Shown here piece by piece: positions 31,792 to 39,576 of a stretch of DNA of 64,000 nt. The position numbers and the translations under genes are program-made. Each line of letters starts with the position of its first letter. The stretch's first letter is position 1. The notes below the pieces were generated by a model. The model was not told the origin of the DNA. It saw only the letters and a program-made list of their open reading frames with translations, and did not search any database. The stretch spans positions 124,001-188,000 of the forward strand of contig JBDUYP010000001.1 of NCBI GenBank assembly GCA_039944535.1, read 5' to 3'. Source of the DNA: JAMZMI01 sp039944535. Its GTDB lineage: Bacteria; Bacteroidota; Bacteroidia; Cytophagales; Cyclobacteriaceae.

Positions 31792-33579
31792 TCACTGCTG
31801 ACTTTTCTGGTACTCTTTGGGCGTCATGCCTTCTGCTTTCTTGAAAGCCGTGTTGAATACGGTCTTGGAGTTGAAGCCACTTTCGTAAGCCAACCCGATG
31901 AGAGAAATATGTGAGTTGTCAGGGTCGACAACCAGTTTTTTGAAATGCGCTATGCGCTCATGGTTGATGAATTCATTGAAATTTTTACCAACAAATTCAT
32001 TGAGGAGCCATGACAGTTGATTCGGGTGGATTTCTGTCTGATGTGCCAGCAACCGCAGTGTGAGTGATGGGTTTAGGTAAGGGCGCTCTGACGTCACAAA
32101 AGACCGGAGTTTTTCGGCCTGAAGCCGCGCTTCGCTTTCGTCTATTGCTTTTGATCTGGTTTTTGGTGCTTTTGGTTTTTCCTCCACCTTCGGGTAAACC
32201 CGGGCATGATAATCAGAATACCTGGAGTCGTGGCGTATGGGACTTGCCAATGGGTCGCTAAACCCAAGTAGGAGAATGGAAGATTGCGAAGTGAAAAGAT
32301 TTTCCAGAATCTGAAATGCTTTGTCATTTTCGGCCAGTCGTGCATACACGATAAAAAGGTACGAATGAGCGTGATGTGCTGACGGATCGCTGGCATGCTG
32401 CTCCAGCTCCACTAGATAGGGCGAATCAGATTTTCCGCTCGAAATATCCATGATGCACAGGAGGCCCAGCCTTTCATCGGGAGTGATGAGCTCGTCCGGG
32501 ATATTGTCAATGGTGGAGCGTGCCTCTTCCAGGCGATTGTCCATGATCTGTATGTAGATGCTCACGATGAGCGCAGGTAGGTTCTTGCTGTTTTCTTTCA
32601 GCAGCTCATCGAGGATGCGTTCGGCCTGCTCATACATCCCCGCCCGGTACAGGTAGTTGGCTTCAAAAAACCGGGTCTCGGGGTTGATTGGGTCGATCGA
32701 CTTGGCAAATAGTATGTACTCTTTGGCTTTTTTCAGATCTCCATGGAGCGTGTTGAGAAATGAAAGAAACCGGTGCGCTTCTGAGTATGTTGGTTTGGAG
32801 GCCAATGATTTGAGGCCGTAGTGCATGGATCCAGCAAAATCAGCTTCCGTGAAGAAAGCCTGATTGCCAAGCATGTAATTGAGTCCCGCATTATTGGGGT
32901 CTAGCTTTTTTGCCGTCTGTATGGCGTCCATGGCTTTCATCCATGACTCTTCTCTGGGAGCAAAACCAGCCACCGCCATGAAGCTGTAACTGTCCGCCAG
33001 ACCCAGATACGCGTCTATCAAATTGTGGTCTATAGCCACTGCTTCGTTGAACTCTTCTATCGCGATGTTGGTGTCTTCAGGGTTCCATTTGAGGATGTGA
33101 AAGCGGCCTTTCAGGTAGTGCTCGTAGGCAGAAAGGTTCCCCGTGGGGCTTTGTACCAGGTGCTCATCAATACTCATGTGCCCCAGGTGCTCCCTCAGCT
33201 TGTCAGCAATGAGCAGGCTGATCTCGTCCTGCACCTCGAAGAGGTTGTGTTTGTTCCTATCCCACGAGTCGGACCAAAACACCTCATCGGCATCAGCATA
33301 GGTAAGCTGAGCCCTGATGCGCAAAGTGTCTCCTGCGAGCCTCACACTGCCCTCCAGCAAAATGGCGACACCAAGGCTATCCGCAATCTCTTTCAGGGGC
33401 AGTTTGTGATTTTTATAATAAAAGCTGGAAGTGCGGGAGATGACCTTCAGCCCTTCAATTTTGGCAAGTGCATCTATGATCTCTTCTGTGATGCCATCAC
33501 AGAAAAATTCGTTCTGACCATCTGTGCTGATGTTTGCAAAAGGTAATACCGCGATGGATTTATCTGATGGTAGGTTCAA
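31792..33579 (-). CDS. TolB-like/TPR/AraC transcriptional regulator (paralogue B)
   Basis: 595 residues with the same order as paralogue A: TolB-like domain about 5-125 (KSIAVLPFANISTDGQNEFF, CDGITEEIIDALAKIEGLKV, LGVAILLEGSVRLA), TPR about 145-420 (LIDAYLGLADSYSFMAVAGF, NAGLNYMLGNQAFFTEADFA, EAHRFLSFLNTLHGDLKKAK) and AraC-type DNA-binding domain about 480-590 (LSWLLNEFVGKNFNEFINHE, LAYESGFNSKTVFNTAFKKA, EGMTPKEY). There is no membrane segment. The 106 bases after its stop contain the conserved 22-bp motif ahead of the ADH gene. Confidence 0.88.
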   Translation of the reverse strand: MNLPSDKSIAVLPFANISTDGQNEFFCDGITEEIIDALAKIEGLKVISRTSSFYYKNHKLPLKEIADSLGVAILLEGSVRLAGDTLRIRAQLTYADADEVFWSDSWDRNKHNLFEVQDEISLLIADKLREHLGHMSIDEHLVQSPTGNLSAYEHYLKGRFHILKWNPEDTNIAIEEFNEAVAIDHNLIDAYLGLADSYSFMAVAGFAPREESWMKAMDAIQTAKKLDPNNAGLNYMLGNQAFFTEADFAGSMHYGLKSLASKPTYSEAHRFLSFLNTLHGDLKKAKEYILFAKSIDPINPETRFFEANYLYRAGMYEQAERILDELLKENSKNLPALIVSIYIQIMDNRLEEARSTIDNIPDELITPDERLGLLCIMDISSGKSDSPYLVELEQHASDPSAHHAHSYLFIVYARLAENDKAFQILENLFTSQSSILLLGFSDPLASPIRHDSRYSDYHARVYPKVEEKPKAPKTRSKAIDESEARLQAEKLRSFVTSERPYLNPSLTLRLLAHQTEIHPNQLSWLLNEFVGKNFNEFINHERIAHFKKLVVDPDNSHISLIGLAYESGFNSKTVFNTAFKKAEGMTPKEYQKSQQ

Positions 33580-33675
33580 TGGGATTAGGCAGCTTAAAGT
33601 GATATCAAGCTACAATACTAGTAATAATGGGCTAAAGAGGTGAATCTAAAGAGTTGTTAGCATGAGTTATAGTCC

Positions 33676-34326
33676 CTATTCCATTGAATCATTTAATTTG
33701 GACATATATTCAATCCATATTCCTTCATCTTCCTGGTTGTCCTCATCTTGGAATTGTGTAAGTAGTTCAGGACTACTTCCTAAGAGTTGTTTGATCTTAT
33801 CAGGTGTAATTGTATCTATTTCACCTGTTTCCTTATCGACAACATATAGAAACCGTAACATTGCTAGTTTGGCCCCCTGAATTGCACCTCCAATTGCGCC
33901 AAAGTAATACCCCATTTGTAGCTGTTCTTGTTGTTTGTCACCATATTGAGATAGTCCCGCTTTGAAAACTAGAAACCTTCCGTCTAGAATGAGATCAGTG
34001 TACCACGGTTGAATTTTATATTGAAAGCCATTTATGAAAAGAGTATCTCCACTTGAATAGGCCCAAATTTCCTTCTTTATTGTTTTCTTCGACATTGACT
34101 TATCTATTGAGCGAATTTTGTAATCATTCCCTCCGTTCATTTTAATATCACCGGAAGTTCTCCGTTCAATCTCAAGTTCTGCTGTTACACTTGGGGATTT
34201 CGATATTATTTCCTCAAAAGACATGTAGACTCCTTTTGGGTATTGAGTTGTCTGTCCAAAAGTGGACATGGCGATTATTAGTGTTAATAGGGTCAGTACT
34301 GATTTCATTTGCTTATTGAGCTTCAT
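33676..34326 (-). CDS. Hypothetical exported protein
   Basis: 216 residues: signal peptide KSVLTLLTLIIAMSTFGQ preceded by a basic MKLNKQM. The mature part is mixed alpha/beta with GDTLFINGFQYKIQPWYTDL and a glycine-rich helix YYFGAIGGAIQGAKLAMLRF that may insert in a membrane. No family recognised. It is AT-rich, stands between an attC-like CTAAC motif just upstream of its start (34332-34336) and a further GTTAG about 20 bases after its stop (33659 area), so a cassette-like origin is possible. Confidence 0.6.
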   Translation of the reverse strand: MKLNKQMKSVLTLLTLIIAMSTFGQTTQYPKGVYMSFEEIISKSPSVTAELEIERRTSGDIKMNGGNDYKIRSIDKSMSKKTIKKEIWAYSSGDTLFINGFQYKIQPWYTDLILDGRFLVFKAGLSQYGDKQQEQLQMGYYFGAIGGAIQGAKLAMLRFLYVVDKETGEIDTITPDKIKQLLGSSPELLTQFQDEDNQEDEGIWIEYMSKLNDSME

Positions 34327-34331
34327 TGATG

Positions 34332-34576
34332 CTAACGCTCAGATATGGCGCTGTGGCCTCCGAGCTTTATTAATTCCGATAAAAGTAGCTTATCTGCCGG
34401 TGCATTCAAAGTATCAAGTCCCGATAGCTATCGGGAGCACTGCGTTTAGAAAGAGAAAAATCCAGAAAGACAAAAGTGACTAGAAGAACATACGCAACAG
34501 AATGGGTAGCGGAGCGGTGAAGATAAGATGAAAATAGTAGAAAGCACTCAGGCGCATTCGTGCTAGCAACTGTTAG
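34332..34576. repeat. Spacer bounded by CTAAC/GTTAG, with an 18-bp palindrome
   Basis: CTAAC (34332-34336) and GTTAG (34572-34576) bound a gene-free spacer; the stop codon of the gene 34573-35052 is embedded in the right motif. Inside are ATGGCGCTGTGG (about 34345), the perfect palindrome TCCCGATAGCTATCGGGA (34419-34436) and TGCGTTTAGAAA (about 34441), the last two end motifs being shared with 26.89-27.03 kb. GCGC sequences near both ends can pair. Longer than a typical attC site. Confidence 0.5.
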
Positions 34577-35052
34577 TCACTGATATCGTCCTCTATCTGA
34601 AAAGTACGGAATCCTACAATTTGATTTCCTGTTATCGGGAAAGTTGAGAAGGTATCGTTCTTGCATGCATATTTGACTACTACAATTCCACTATCATAGT
34701 CTTGAGTAAATTGAAGGAAGAAAGTTGAGTCTAAAGGAGTTAGTTCAAAAATCCCTCTCAAAGAGTCGACTGTTCCTAGTTCAGCGTTAAATGAACTATC
34801 AATCCAAATCGGATACTCTTCAAATCTCAAAACGGTTGCTTTCAAATAAGTTGTTACCCCAATTTCAAATTCGACTTTACCTAATTCAGTTGTATCTCCT
34901 AGTCTTAGGATGGTTCGTTTAGACATGTCCTTACCGCTACAGTCGGAGGTATAAATTGTGTCTACTTCACGGGTGATTTTAGATGAGCGACTCTCTGAAG
35001 TTTGAGAGCAGTTAAAAAGTAAAACTATAGGGATTAGCAGTATTTGTCTCAC
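34573..35052 (-). CDS. Hypothetical lipoprotein
   Basis: 159 residues with lipoprotein signal MRQILLIPIVLLFNCSQTSE. The mature domain is strand-rich (GKVEFEIGVTTYLKATVLRF, LDSTFFLQFTQDYDSGIVVV) with two more Cys (SDCSG, YACKND) that could form a disulfide. No family recognised. Its TAA stop is part of a GACTAAC motif, and its start lies 20 bases from a CTAAC, so both ends touch attC-like boxes. Confidence 0.6.
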   Translation of the reverse strand: MRQILLIPIVLLFNCSQTSESRSSKITREVDTIYTSDCSGKDMSKRTILRLGDTTELGKVEFEIGVTTYLKATVLRFEEYPIWIDSSFNAELGTVDSLRGIFELTPLDSTFFLQFTQDYDSGIVVVKYACKNDTFSTFPITGNQIVGFRTFQIEDDISD

Positions 35053-35066
35053 TGGTGTATTGGTGA

Positions 35067-35178
35067 CTAACGACCCTAAAACCCGTACGCTTGGCCGTCA
35101 TTTATTTCATTAAAAGTATCTGATTCATATACCCTTTGCAAACAACTAAGTAAGCCGATTGGGCTTAGCATCTGTTAG
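35067..35178. repeat. attC-like inverted repeat between two orphan genes
   Basis: Left boxes CTAAC (35067-35071), CTAA (35076-35079), CCC (35082-35084); right boxes GGG (35161-35163), TTAG (35165-35168), GTTAG (35174-35178). The three pairs are in mirrored order with slightly unequal spacing, around a loop of about 76 bases, giving 112 bp in total. This is the size and build of an integron attC site. It lies between the stop of 35186-36295 and the start of 34573-35052. Confidence 0.5.
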
Positions 35179-35185
35179 GGCTATG

Positions 35186-36295
35186 TTAATTTATTCCGAT
35201 AATTCTTCCAAAGAGTGCGTACCCAACTGTCAAGTTGATAGAGGTGCCTTTCATATTCTCGTATTCAGCAGAGGTTAGATATAATCTCACCCTGATATTT
35301 TGTTCAGCCCGTTCTCTAAACGTTGCTCCATATGGAGATGGAGTTAGTCTAATTCCATGTCTAAACTTAAAATCATAATTCAAACCGTAGATCAACCCAT
35401 AATTTACAATTCGATGATCTTCAAATGCTTCTCCTTCTTTGGTTGCGGCAGTAAATTCAAGAATTCCTAGTCCTGCAAAAGGAGTGAGTTTATGATTTGA
35501 GTTATCTATCAATGTTTGTCCGATACTCACATCAATAACCGCGACATTGGTTTTAAGATCCTTAGGCCAAAGCCTACCATCTTCGGTATAATCTCTTTTT
35601 ACCCTGTCTCCAGCCAGTGTTCCGTTAAGAAAAAGAATTGTGTTCTTGTAGGCTATATCAAAACCGAACATGAAGTTGAAAGTTGGGGTGAAGAAATCTG
35701 AAATAGTTCCTGTTAAAATTCCAGTGCCAAATCCCGCATTCAAACCATATCCAAAATTCTTGTCTGTTATATCTGGAATGAGTTCGAACGGGTTATCCTT
35801 TAATTCTTCAGCGATTCTTTTATCCCAATAATCCAAAGATGACTCGTCTGTTCCAAGTTTGGTGTCGCTCTGAAATTGCTTGATTTCATAGTTGCAGTTT
35901 TGGTATTGTGTTCTGAATTTTTCTTCTGCCAGATACATATTATCAATTCGATGCAATTGACTTTGTAGTTTTCTTCTGTGGAGTTCAAGAATGTTGAAGA
36001 TCACTTGGTTGTATCTCAAGAGTTGACCGGATTTATTGGATCCTTTAACCCAGGAGATGTTCGGGTTAATGTAATTTTTAGTCTCAAAGGCGTGGAGAGT
36101 TGTATCTCCGATTCTCTTTTTTGTTGTTGAATAACTTAGTTGGTAATTCAGTTCGGAAGCGTTCGGACTTGAAGTGAAAGGTTCGCCACTGAAATCGTCC
36201 CAGTTGAGTGGGCCTTCTTCCCACAGACGTTCGTTGGATTGTCCTAGGCATTGCAAAGTCAGGAAAAGTGAAAATACTAAAAAAGTTGTCTTCAT
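35186..36295 (-). CDS. DUF922-like protein with degenerate metal site fused to a beta-barrel domain
   Basis: 369 residues, signal peptide MKTTFLVFSLFLTLQCLGQ. Residues about 25-170 resemble the DUF922 putative peptidase family (GPLNWDDFSGEPFTSSPNAS, PNISWVKGSNKSGQLLRYNQ, VIFNILELHRRKLQSQ). Where the family usually reads HEQxHFD, this protein reads YNQVIFN, so both His and the Glu of the zinc site are gone. From about 185 a glycine-rich strand pattern begins (NFGYGLNAGFGTGILTGTIS, FGFDIAYKNTILFLNG, LTPFAGLGILEF, ending LTVGYALFGRIIGIN) that looks like an outer-membrane barrel. The family assignment is moderate. Confidence 0.6.
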   Translation of the reverse strand: MKTTFLVFSLFLTLQCLGQSNERLWEEGPLNWDDFSGEPFTSSPNASELNYQLSYSTTKKRIGDTTLHAFETKNYINPNISWVKGSNKSGQLLRYNQVIFNILELHRRKLQSQLHRIDNMYLAEEKFRTQYQNCNYEIKQFQSDTKLGTDESSLDYWDKRIAEELKDNPFELIPDITDKNFGYGLNAGFGTGILTGTISDFFTPTFNFMFGFDIAYKNTILFLNGTLAGDRVKRDYTEDGRLWPKDLKTNVAVIDVSIGQTLIDNSNHKLTPFAGLGILEFTAATKEGEAFEDHRIVNYGLIYGLNYDFKFRHGIRLTPSPYGATFRERAEQNIRVRLYLTSAEYENMKGTSINLTVGYALFGRIIGIN

Positions 36296-36318
36296 TTTGA
36301 GTTGCGATAATTAGCCCT

Positions 36319-36351
36319 AACAACCGGCTAACGCGCACTGTGCGCGTTATC
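36319..36351. repeat. 33-bp repeat with 21-bp palindrome, copy 2
   Basis: Identical to 13512-13544 (palindrome core 36329-36349). It lies 24 bases upstream of the start of gene 35186-36295; the other copy holds the same place relative to gene 13108-13488. The intergenic DNA to the right (36352-36507) shares a TATCCACTTGCC block with the other copy and has no gene. Confidence 0.8.
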
Positions 36352-36507
36352 GGCCTTGTATTTTTTAATCGTTATTATCTAGTTTGTTAATTTCCAGGCA
36401 CTTATCCACTTGCCTACAATTACAAGCTATGGCAGGCGCTAAACAGCCTGATTTTTGTTTTCAATATACCAAATAATGGAATAATTTTTCTGTCTGGGAA
36501 AAGTGAT

Positions 36508-36852
36508 CTAGCCAAACCTCTCCTTCAAATCTCTCTCTACCAGGATCACGGGAAGAAACGCTTCCAGAAGCACAATTGCCAATCCCACAAATGCGCCCAG
36601 TTGGAAGGGAATCTCGATAAGCTGTCCCACAAACATCATTGGTGTAAACAAAAGTGTGGTTTTGATCAGGGCTTTGGCTCCTGCTGGCTGAGCATAGTCC
36701 CACGCTTCTTGAGAGCGTTTTGCCCGTGCTGTACGGTAGCCATATAGACTATTGATCTCTTTCGGAGGAAATTTGAGTTGTATCAGTCCAACCAGTATCA
36801 GTATCGGGTTGGTCAGCAGGATTATCGTGAATATGGGGTCGTCACCAAACAT
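36508..36852 (-). CDS. SdpI/YhfL-family membrane protein
   Basis: 114 residues and three membrane helices (FTIILLTNPILILVGLIQLKF, ALIKTTLLFTPMMFVGQLIE, QLGAFVGLAIVLLEAFLPVI). The loop NSLYGYRTARAKRSQEAWDYAQ is the SdpI signature. SdpI of Bacillus gives immunity to the SdpC toxin, but most SdpI-like proteins in Bacteroidetes have no toxin partner, and none is visible here. It begins nine bases after the end of the 36862-38034 gene and is likely co-transcribed. Confidence 0.85.
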   Translation of the reverse strand: MFGDDPIFTIILLTNPILILVGLIQLKFPPKEINSLYGYRTARAKRSQEAWDYAQPAGAKALIKTTLLFTPMMFVGQLIEIPFQLGAFVGLAIVLLEAFLPVILVERDLKERFG

Positions 36853-36861
36853 GATATTAAA

Positions 36862-38034
36862 TTAATTAAAAACATTCTTAACCTTTTTGGATATCAGCTC
36901 TTCTAATACAGGTGCCGCTAAAAGGAAAAGAGCCGGCAACAGTGGCAACAGAAAGCGGCCATCCCAGTCCACCGTACTTAATCCTACAATGCCAACATGG
37001 GCTATTAAATAAGTTCCAATGAAAAGTTTAAAATCTTTCGGCAAGGTGATTTTTTTCAAACCTCTGGCAAAAAGCACATAAGTTGGGATCAAAAACAAGA
37101 GAGCATAAATATTGTGCATGTGCGACCAATAGGGTCGAACGTGGAGCAGGAGAAGGAGAGCTTTTTTTATGAATAACTCTACCCAGTAGATCGGGTTATG
37201 AATGATAAAGGACAAGATTCTGAGAACCGGAGGCTGACCCTGCGCAGGAAGATACATGTCAGACGGTGGCTCCACAATCAGTAGTTCAAATCCCCTGGTT
37301 GATGGTAGTTGACTGATGCTATAGATCAGCTCACCGGTTCGGTAGTCTTTGTCTATATGCGTATAGGATGCGAGCATCTTGTTGCTCAATAGTAACATGC
37401 CTGCCAGCGTGCCCTGGACTAGAACCGCTCTGGTCAAAGGTGATTTAGTTAAGCCAAAGAGTCTGTGAACCATCCAAACTCCACCAGCCGATACGAGTGC
37501 AATACCCGTAGGTTTGGAAACGACTGTAAGCAACAATATCGGTGCGGCAAGCAGGAAGTTGTTTAGGCTGCTGCCGCCTTTCCATATTCTAGTCAGGACT
37601 AACGCTGAAAAACACAACATGCTCATGTAGAAAGATTCGCACAGCACGTAAGCATTCCAACTGATGATGTCGATGAAAAGAATATAGGCCATAGTTGTAA
37701 TCGCCGCTGTTTTCTGGTTTGCGAAAATGCGCACAGATGCAAAATACAATGCCAGTGCACCCAACAACCCGATGATATGCTGGGCGATAATCAGGGATGT
37801 TATTCCTCCACCAAAAGACTTGATAAAAAAAATAAAAAGCACATAGCCCAGGTACCAGAAGTTGTGCGGGTCAAAATAGAACCCATCTTTCAGTTCCTCA
37901 GCGTAAGCCAGATATCGGTGTGAGTCGGTGACCACTTTTATGCCATGCTGATTGAAAAGCAAAAAGCTCACTGCCGCATAAACCATGACAATGATGAAAA
38001 CAGGAAAAAAGGCACTTTGGAATGGCTTAGACAT
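36862..38034 (-). CDS. Multi-pass membrane protein, GT-C glycosyltransferase-like
   Basis: 390 residues with about ten membrane helices. The first luminal loop, VVTDSHRYLAYAEELKDGFY with an acidic Asp, is where GT-C enzymes keep their catalytic Asp, and the helices that follow (FWYLGYVLFIFFIKSFGGGI, IIGLLGALALYFASVRIFAN) fit a polyprenyl-phosphate sugar transferase or the related ArnT/PMT group. The assignment is by topology and loop position only. It lies 26 bases from yraN and precedes an SdpI-like gene on the same strand. Confidence 0.6.
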   Translation of the reverse strand: MSKPFQSAFFPVFIIVMVYAAVSFLLFNQHGIKVVTDSHRYLAYAEELKDGFYFDPHNFWYLGYVLFIFFIKSFGGGITSLIIAQHIIGLLGALALYFASVRIFANQKTAAITTMAYILFIDIISWNAYVLCESFYMSMLCFSALVLTRIWKGGSSLNNFLLAAPILLLTVVSKPTGIALVSAGGVWMVHRLFGLTKSPLTRAVLVQGTLAGMLLLSNKMLASYTHIDKDYRTGELIYSISQLPSTRGFELLIVEPPSDMYLPAQGQPPVLRILSFIIHNPIYWVELFIKKALLLLLHVRPYWSHMHNIYALLFLIPTYVLFARGLKKITLPKDFKLFIGTYLIAHVGIVGLSTVDWDGRFLLPLLPALFLLAAPVLEELISKKVKNVFN

Positions 38035-38060
38035 CTTACCGGTTAGAGAAGAATCCTAAT

Positions 38061-38402
38061 CTAATAAAAAGCATCCTCAATGTGATAGATGTTTTTGCCC
38101 TGAATAGAGATGATATCAAAGCGGATGTCCTTGTGCCAGTTGATGGCGTAGATGTAGTGCTCGGCAGTTTTGATGATCAGCTTTTGCTGGGCGTAAGAGA
38201 CAAAGGTTTCGGGCTCACCGTAAGTGTCGCTTTTGCGTATTTTCACCTCGAAGAATACTAGCAGTTCATTTTTCAGCAGACCTATCATGTCTATTTCACC
38301 ATGACCGTGGCGGTAGTTTCGCTCCAATATCTCAAATCCCTTTTCCTCAAGAAAAGAAACCGCCAAATCTTCGCCATATTTGCCTCGGGCTTTGTTATCC
38401 AC
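38061..38402 (-). CDS. yraN: YraN (UPF0102) endonuclease-like protein
   Basis: 113 residues, matching the family. Core motif: GKYGEDLAVSFLEEKGFEIL, then the PD-(D/E)XK-like HGEIDMIGLLKNELLVFFEVK with Asp and ExK, then SYAQQKLIIKTAEHYI. Predicted restriction-endonuclease-fold protein of unsettled role, sometimes linked to DNA repair or uptake. It is divergent from lipB, with 77 bases between the two starts. Confidence 0.9.
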   Translation of the reverse strand: MDNKARGKYGEDLAVSFLEEKGFEILERNYRHGHGEIDMIGLLKNELLVFFEVKIRKSDTYGEPETFVSYAQQKLIIKTAEHYIYAINWHKDIRFDIISIQGKNIYHIEDAFY

Positions 38403-38479
38403 AGGATAAAAATAATGAGATTGAGCCTAAATAACCGTCACACTGAATTTATTTTCAGCCTAATGATGTTACATTTCTG

Positions 38480-39190
38480 ATGAATAAAAAAACCCAATTC
38501 AAGCACATCGGTCACATAGATTACCAGAAAGCCTGGGACTATCAGGAGGAGCTTTTTGGGGACGTGGTGGCGCGCAAAATCGGCAACAGAAAGCGGCCGA
38601 AAGAGGATCAGCTTCCCACAGACAATTTCCTGATTTTCTGCTCGCATCCGCACGTTTATACTTTGGGCAAGAGCGGTAAACCGGAAAATCTTTTGCTTGA
38701 TGAACAGGGGTTGCAAACATACCAGGCCAGTTATTACAAAATCAACCGTGGCGGTGACATAACCTACCATGGTCCCGGCCAGATTGTAGGATACCCGATT
38801 CTGGATCTTGATAATTTCTTCACTGACATTCACAAATACTTGCGGTACTTGGAGGAGGTAGTGATCCTGACGTTGGCAGATTTTGGGATCGAGTCGGGTA
38901 GAGTAGAGGGCCTTACAGGCGTGTGGATAGAGGGGCATGATCCCGATAAAGCGCGAAAGATTTGTGCCATGGGTGTGAAGGCCAGCCGCTGGGTGACCAT
39001 GCACGGGTTTGCGCTCAATGTCAATGTGGATTTGGACTATTTCGGACACATAGTGCCATGCGGTATTGATGACAAGGCGGTCACTTCCATGCACAGGGAG
39101 TTGAGCAGAAAAGTATCGGAGAAGGAAGTAGAAGAAAGACTCAAAATTCACATGAGTGAGATGTTCGGTTTGGAATTGATAGAAGGATGA
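38480..39190 (+). CDS. lipB: Octanoyl-[acyl carrier protein]:protein N-octanoyltransferase
   Basis: Transfers octanoyl groups from ACP to lipoate-dependent proteins, the first step of lipoic acid synthesis. 236 residues with the LipB motifs HPHVYTLGKSGKPENLL, KINRGGDITYHGPGQIVGYP (residues around 92-112), GVKASRWVTMHGFALNVN, and the catalytic Cys in HIVPCGIDDKAVTSMHREL. The stop overlaps the start of the next gene by four bases. A 237-codon frame on the opposite strand is a shadow. Confidence 0.95.
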   Translation: MNKKTQFKHIGHIDYQKAWDYQEELFGDVVARKIGNRKRPKEDQLPTDNFLIFCSHPHVYTLGKSGKPENLLLDEQGLQTYQASYYKINRGGDITYHGPGQIVGYPILDLDNFFTDIHKYLRYLEEVVILTLADFGIESGRVEGLTGVWIEGHDPDKARKICAMGVKASRWVTMHGFALNVNVDLDYFGHIVPCGIDDKAVTSMHRELSRKVSEKEVEERLKIHMSEMFGLELIEG

Positions 39191-39576
39191 AAAAGGACAT
39201 AAAAATTCCCAAAATAGAAGATGTTTTGGTGGCGGTGGCCAAAGATGGCGACAGCTGGAAGGTGTATTTGCTCAATAGAAATGCGAGCAAGCTAGAGACC
39301 GTGATGGTGACCTCAAAAGGTTATGGTGAGAAGCAGGGCGAGGAGCAAAAGACCTCTGTGTTGCGACACATGATCCCACACCTGGAATCGGGAGAATATG
39401 CCCTGATCGAGTCTATCGACCCGCAGGTTTTTCACCTAAACAACGAATATTGGGTAAGTTTTTTCATAGGCGGGCAGTTGTATGACAAGAAGTATATATT
39501 TGTTCCTGATAGTATTGTCAAAGAAAACCTCTCTTTCATTCCTGAACTAGAAATGGAAGGGGTCTTACATGAATGA
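39187..39576 (+). CDS. Hypothetical cytosolic protein
   Basis: 129 residues, no signal or membrane segment; mixed alpha/beta with KDGDSWKVYLLNRNASKLET, KTSVLRHMIPHLESGEYALI and NEYWVSFFIGGQLYDKKYIF. It resembles small conserved Bacteroidetes proteins found between lipB and an exonuclease, but no named family is recognised. It overlaps lipB (ATGA) and the exonuclease gene (eight bases), so the three are translationally coupled. Confidence 0.7.
   Translation: MKKDIKIPKIEDVLVAVAKDGDSWKVYLLNRNASKLETVMVTSKGYGEKQGEEQKTSVLRHMIPHLESGEYALIESIDPQVFHLNNEYWVSFFIGGQLYDKKYIFVPDSIVKENLSFIPELEMEGVLHE

Noticed and set aside
36508..36852. SdpI-like gene as part of a toxin-immunity pair
   Set aside because: No SdpC-like toxin or SdpR-like regulator is present nearby, and SdpI homologues without toxin are common.
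38438..39151. 237-codon frame antisense to lipB
   Set aside because: Lies entirely opposite lipB, whose motifs are all present; it is a shadow.
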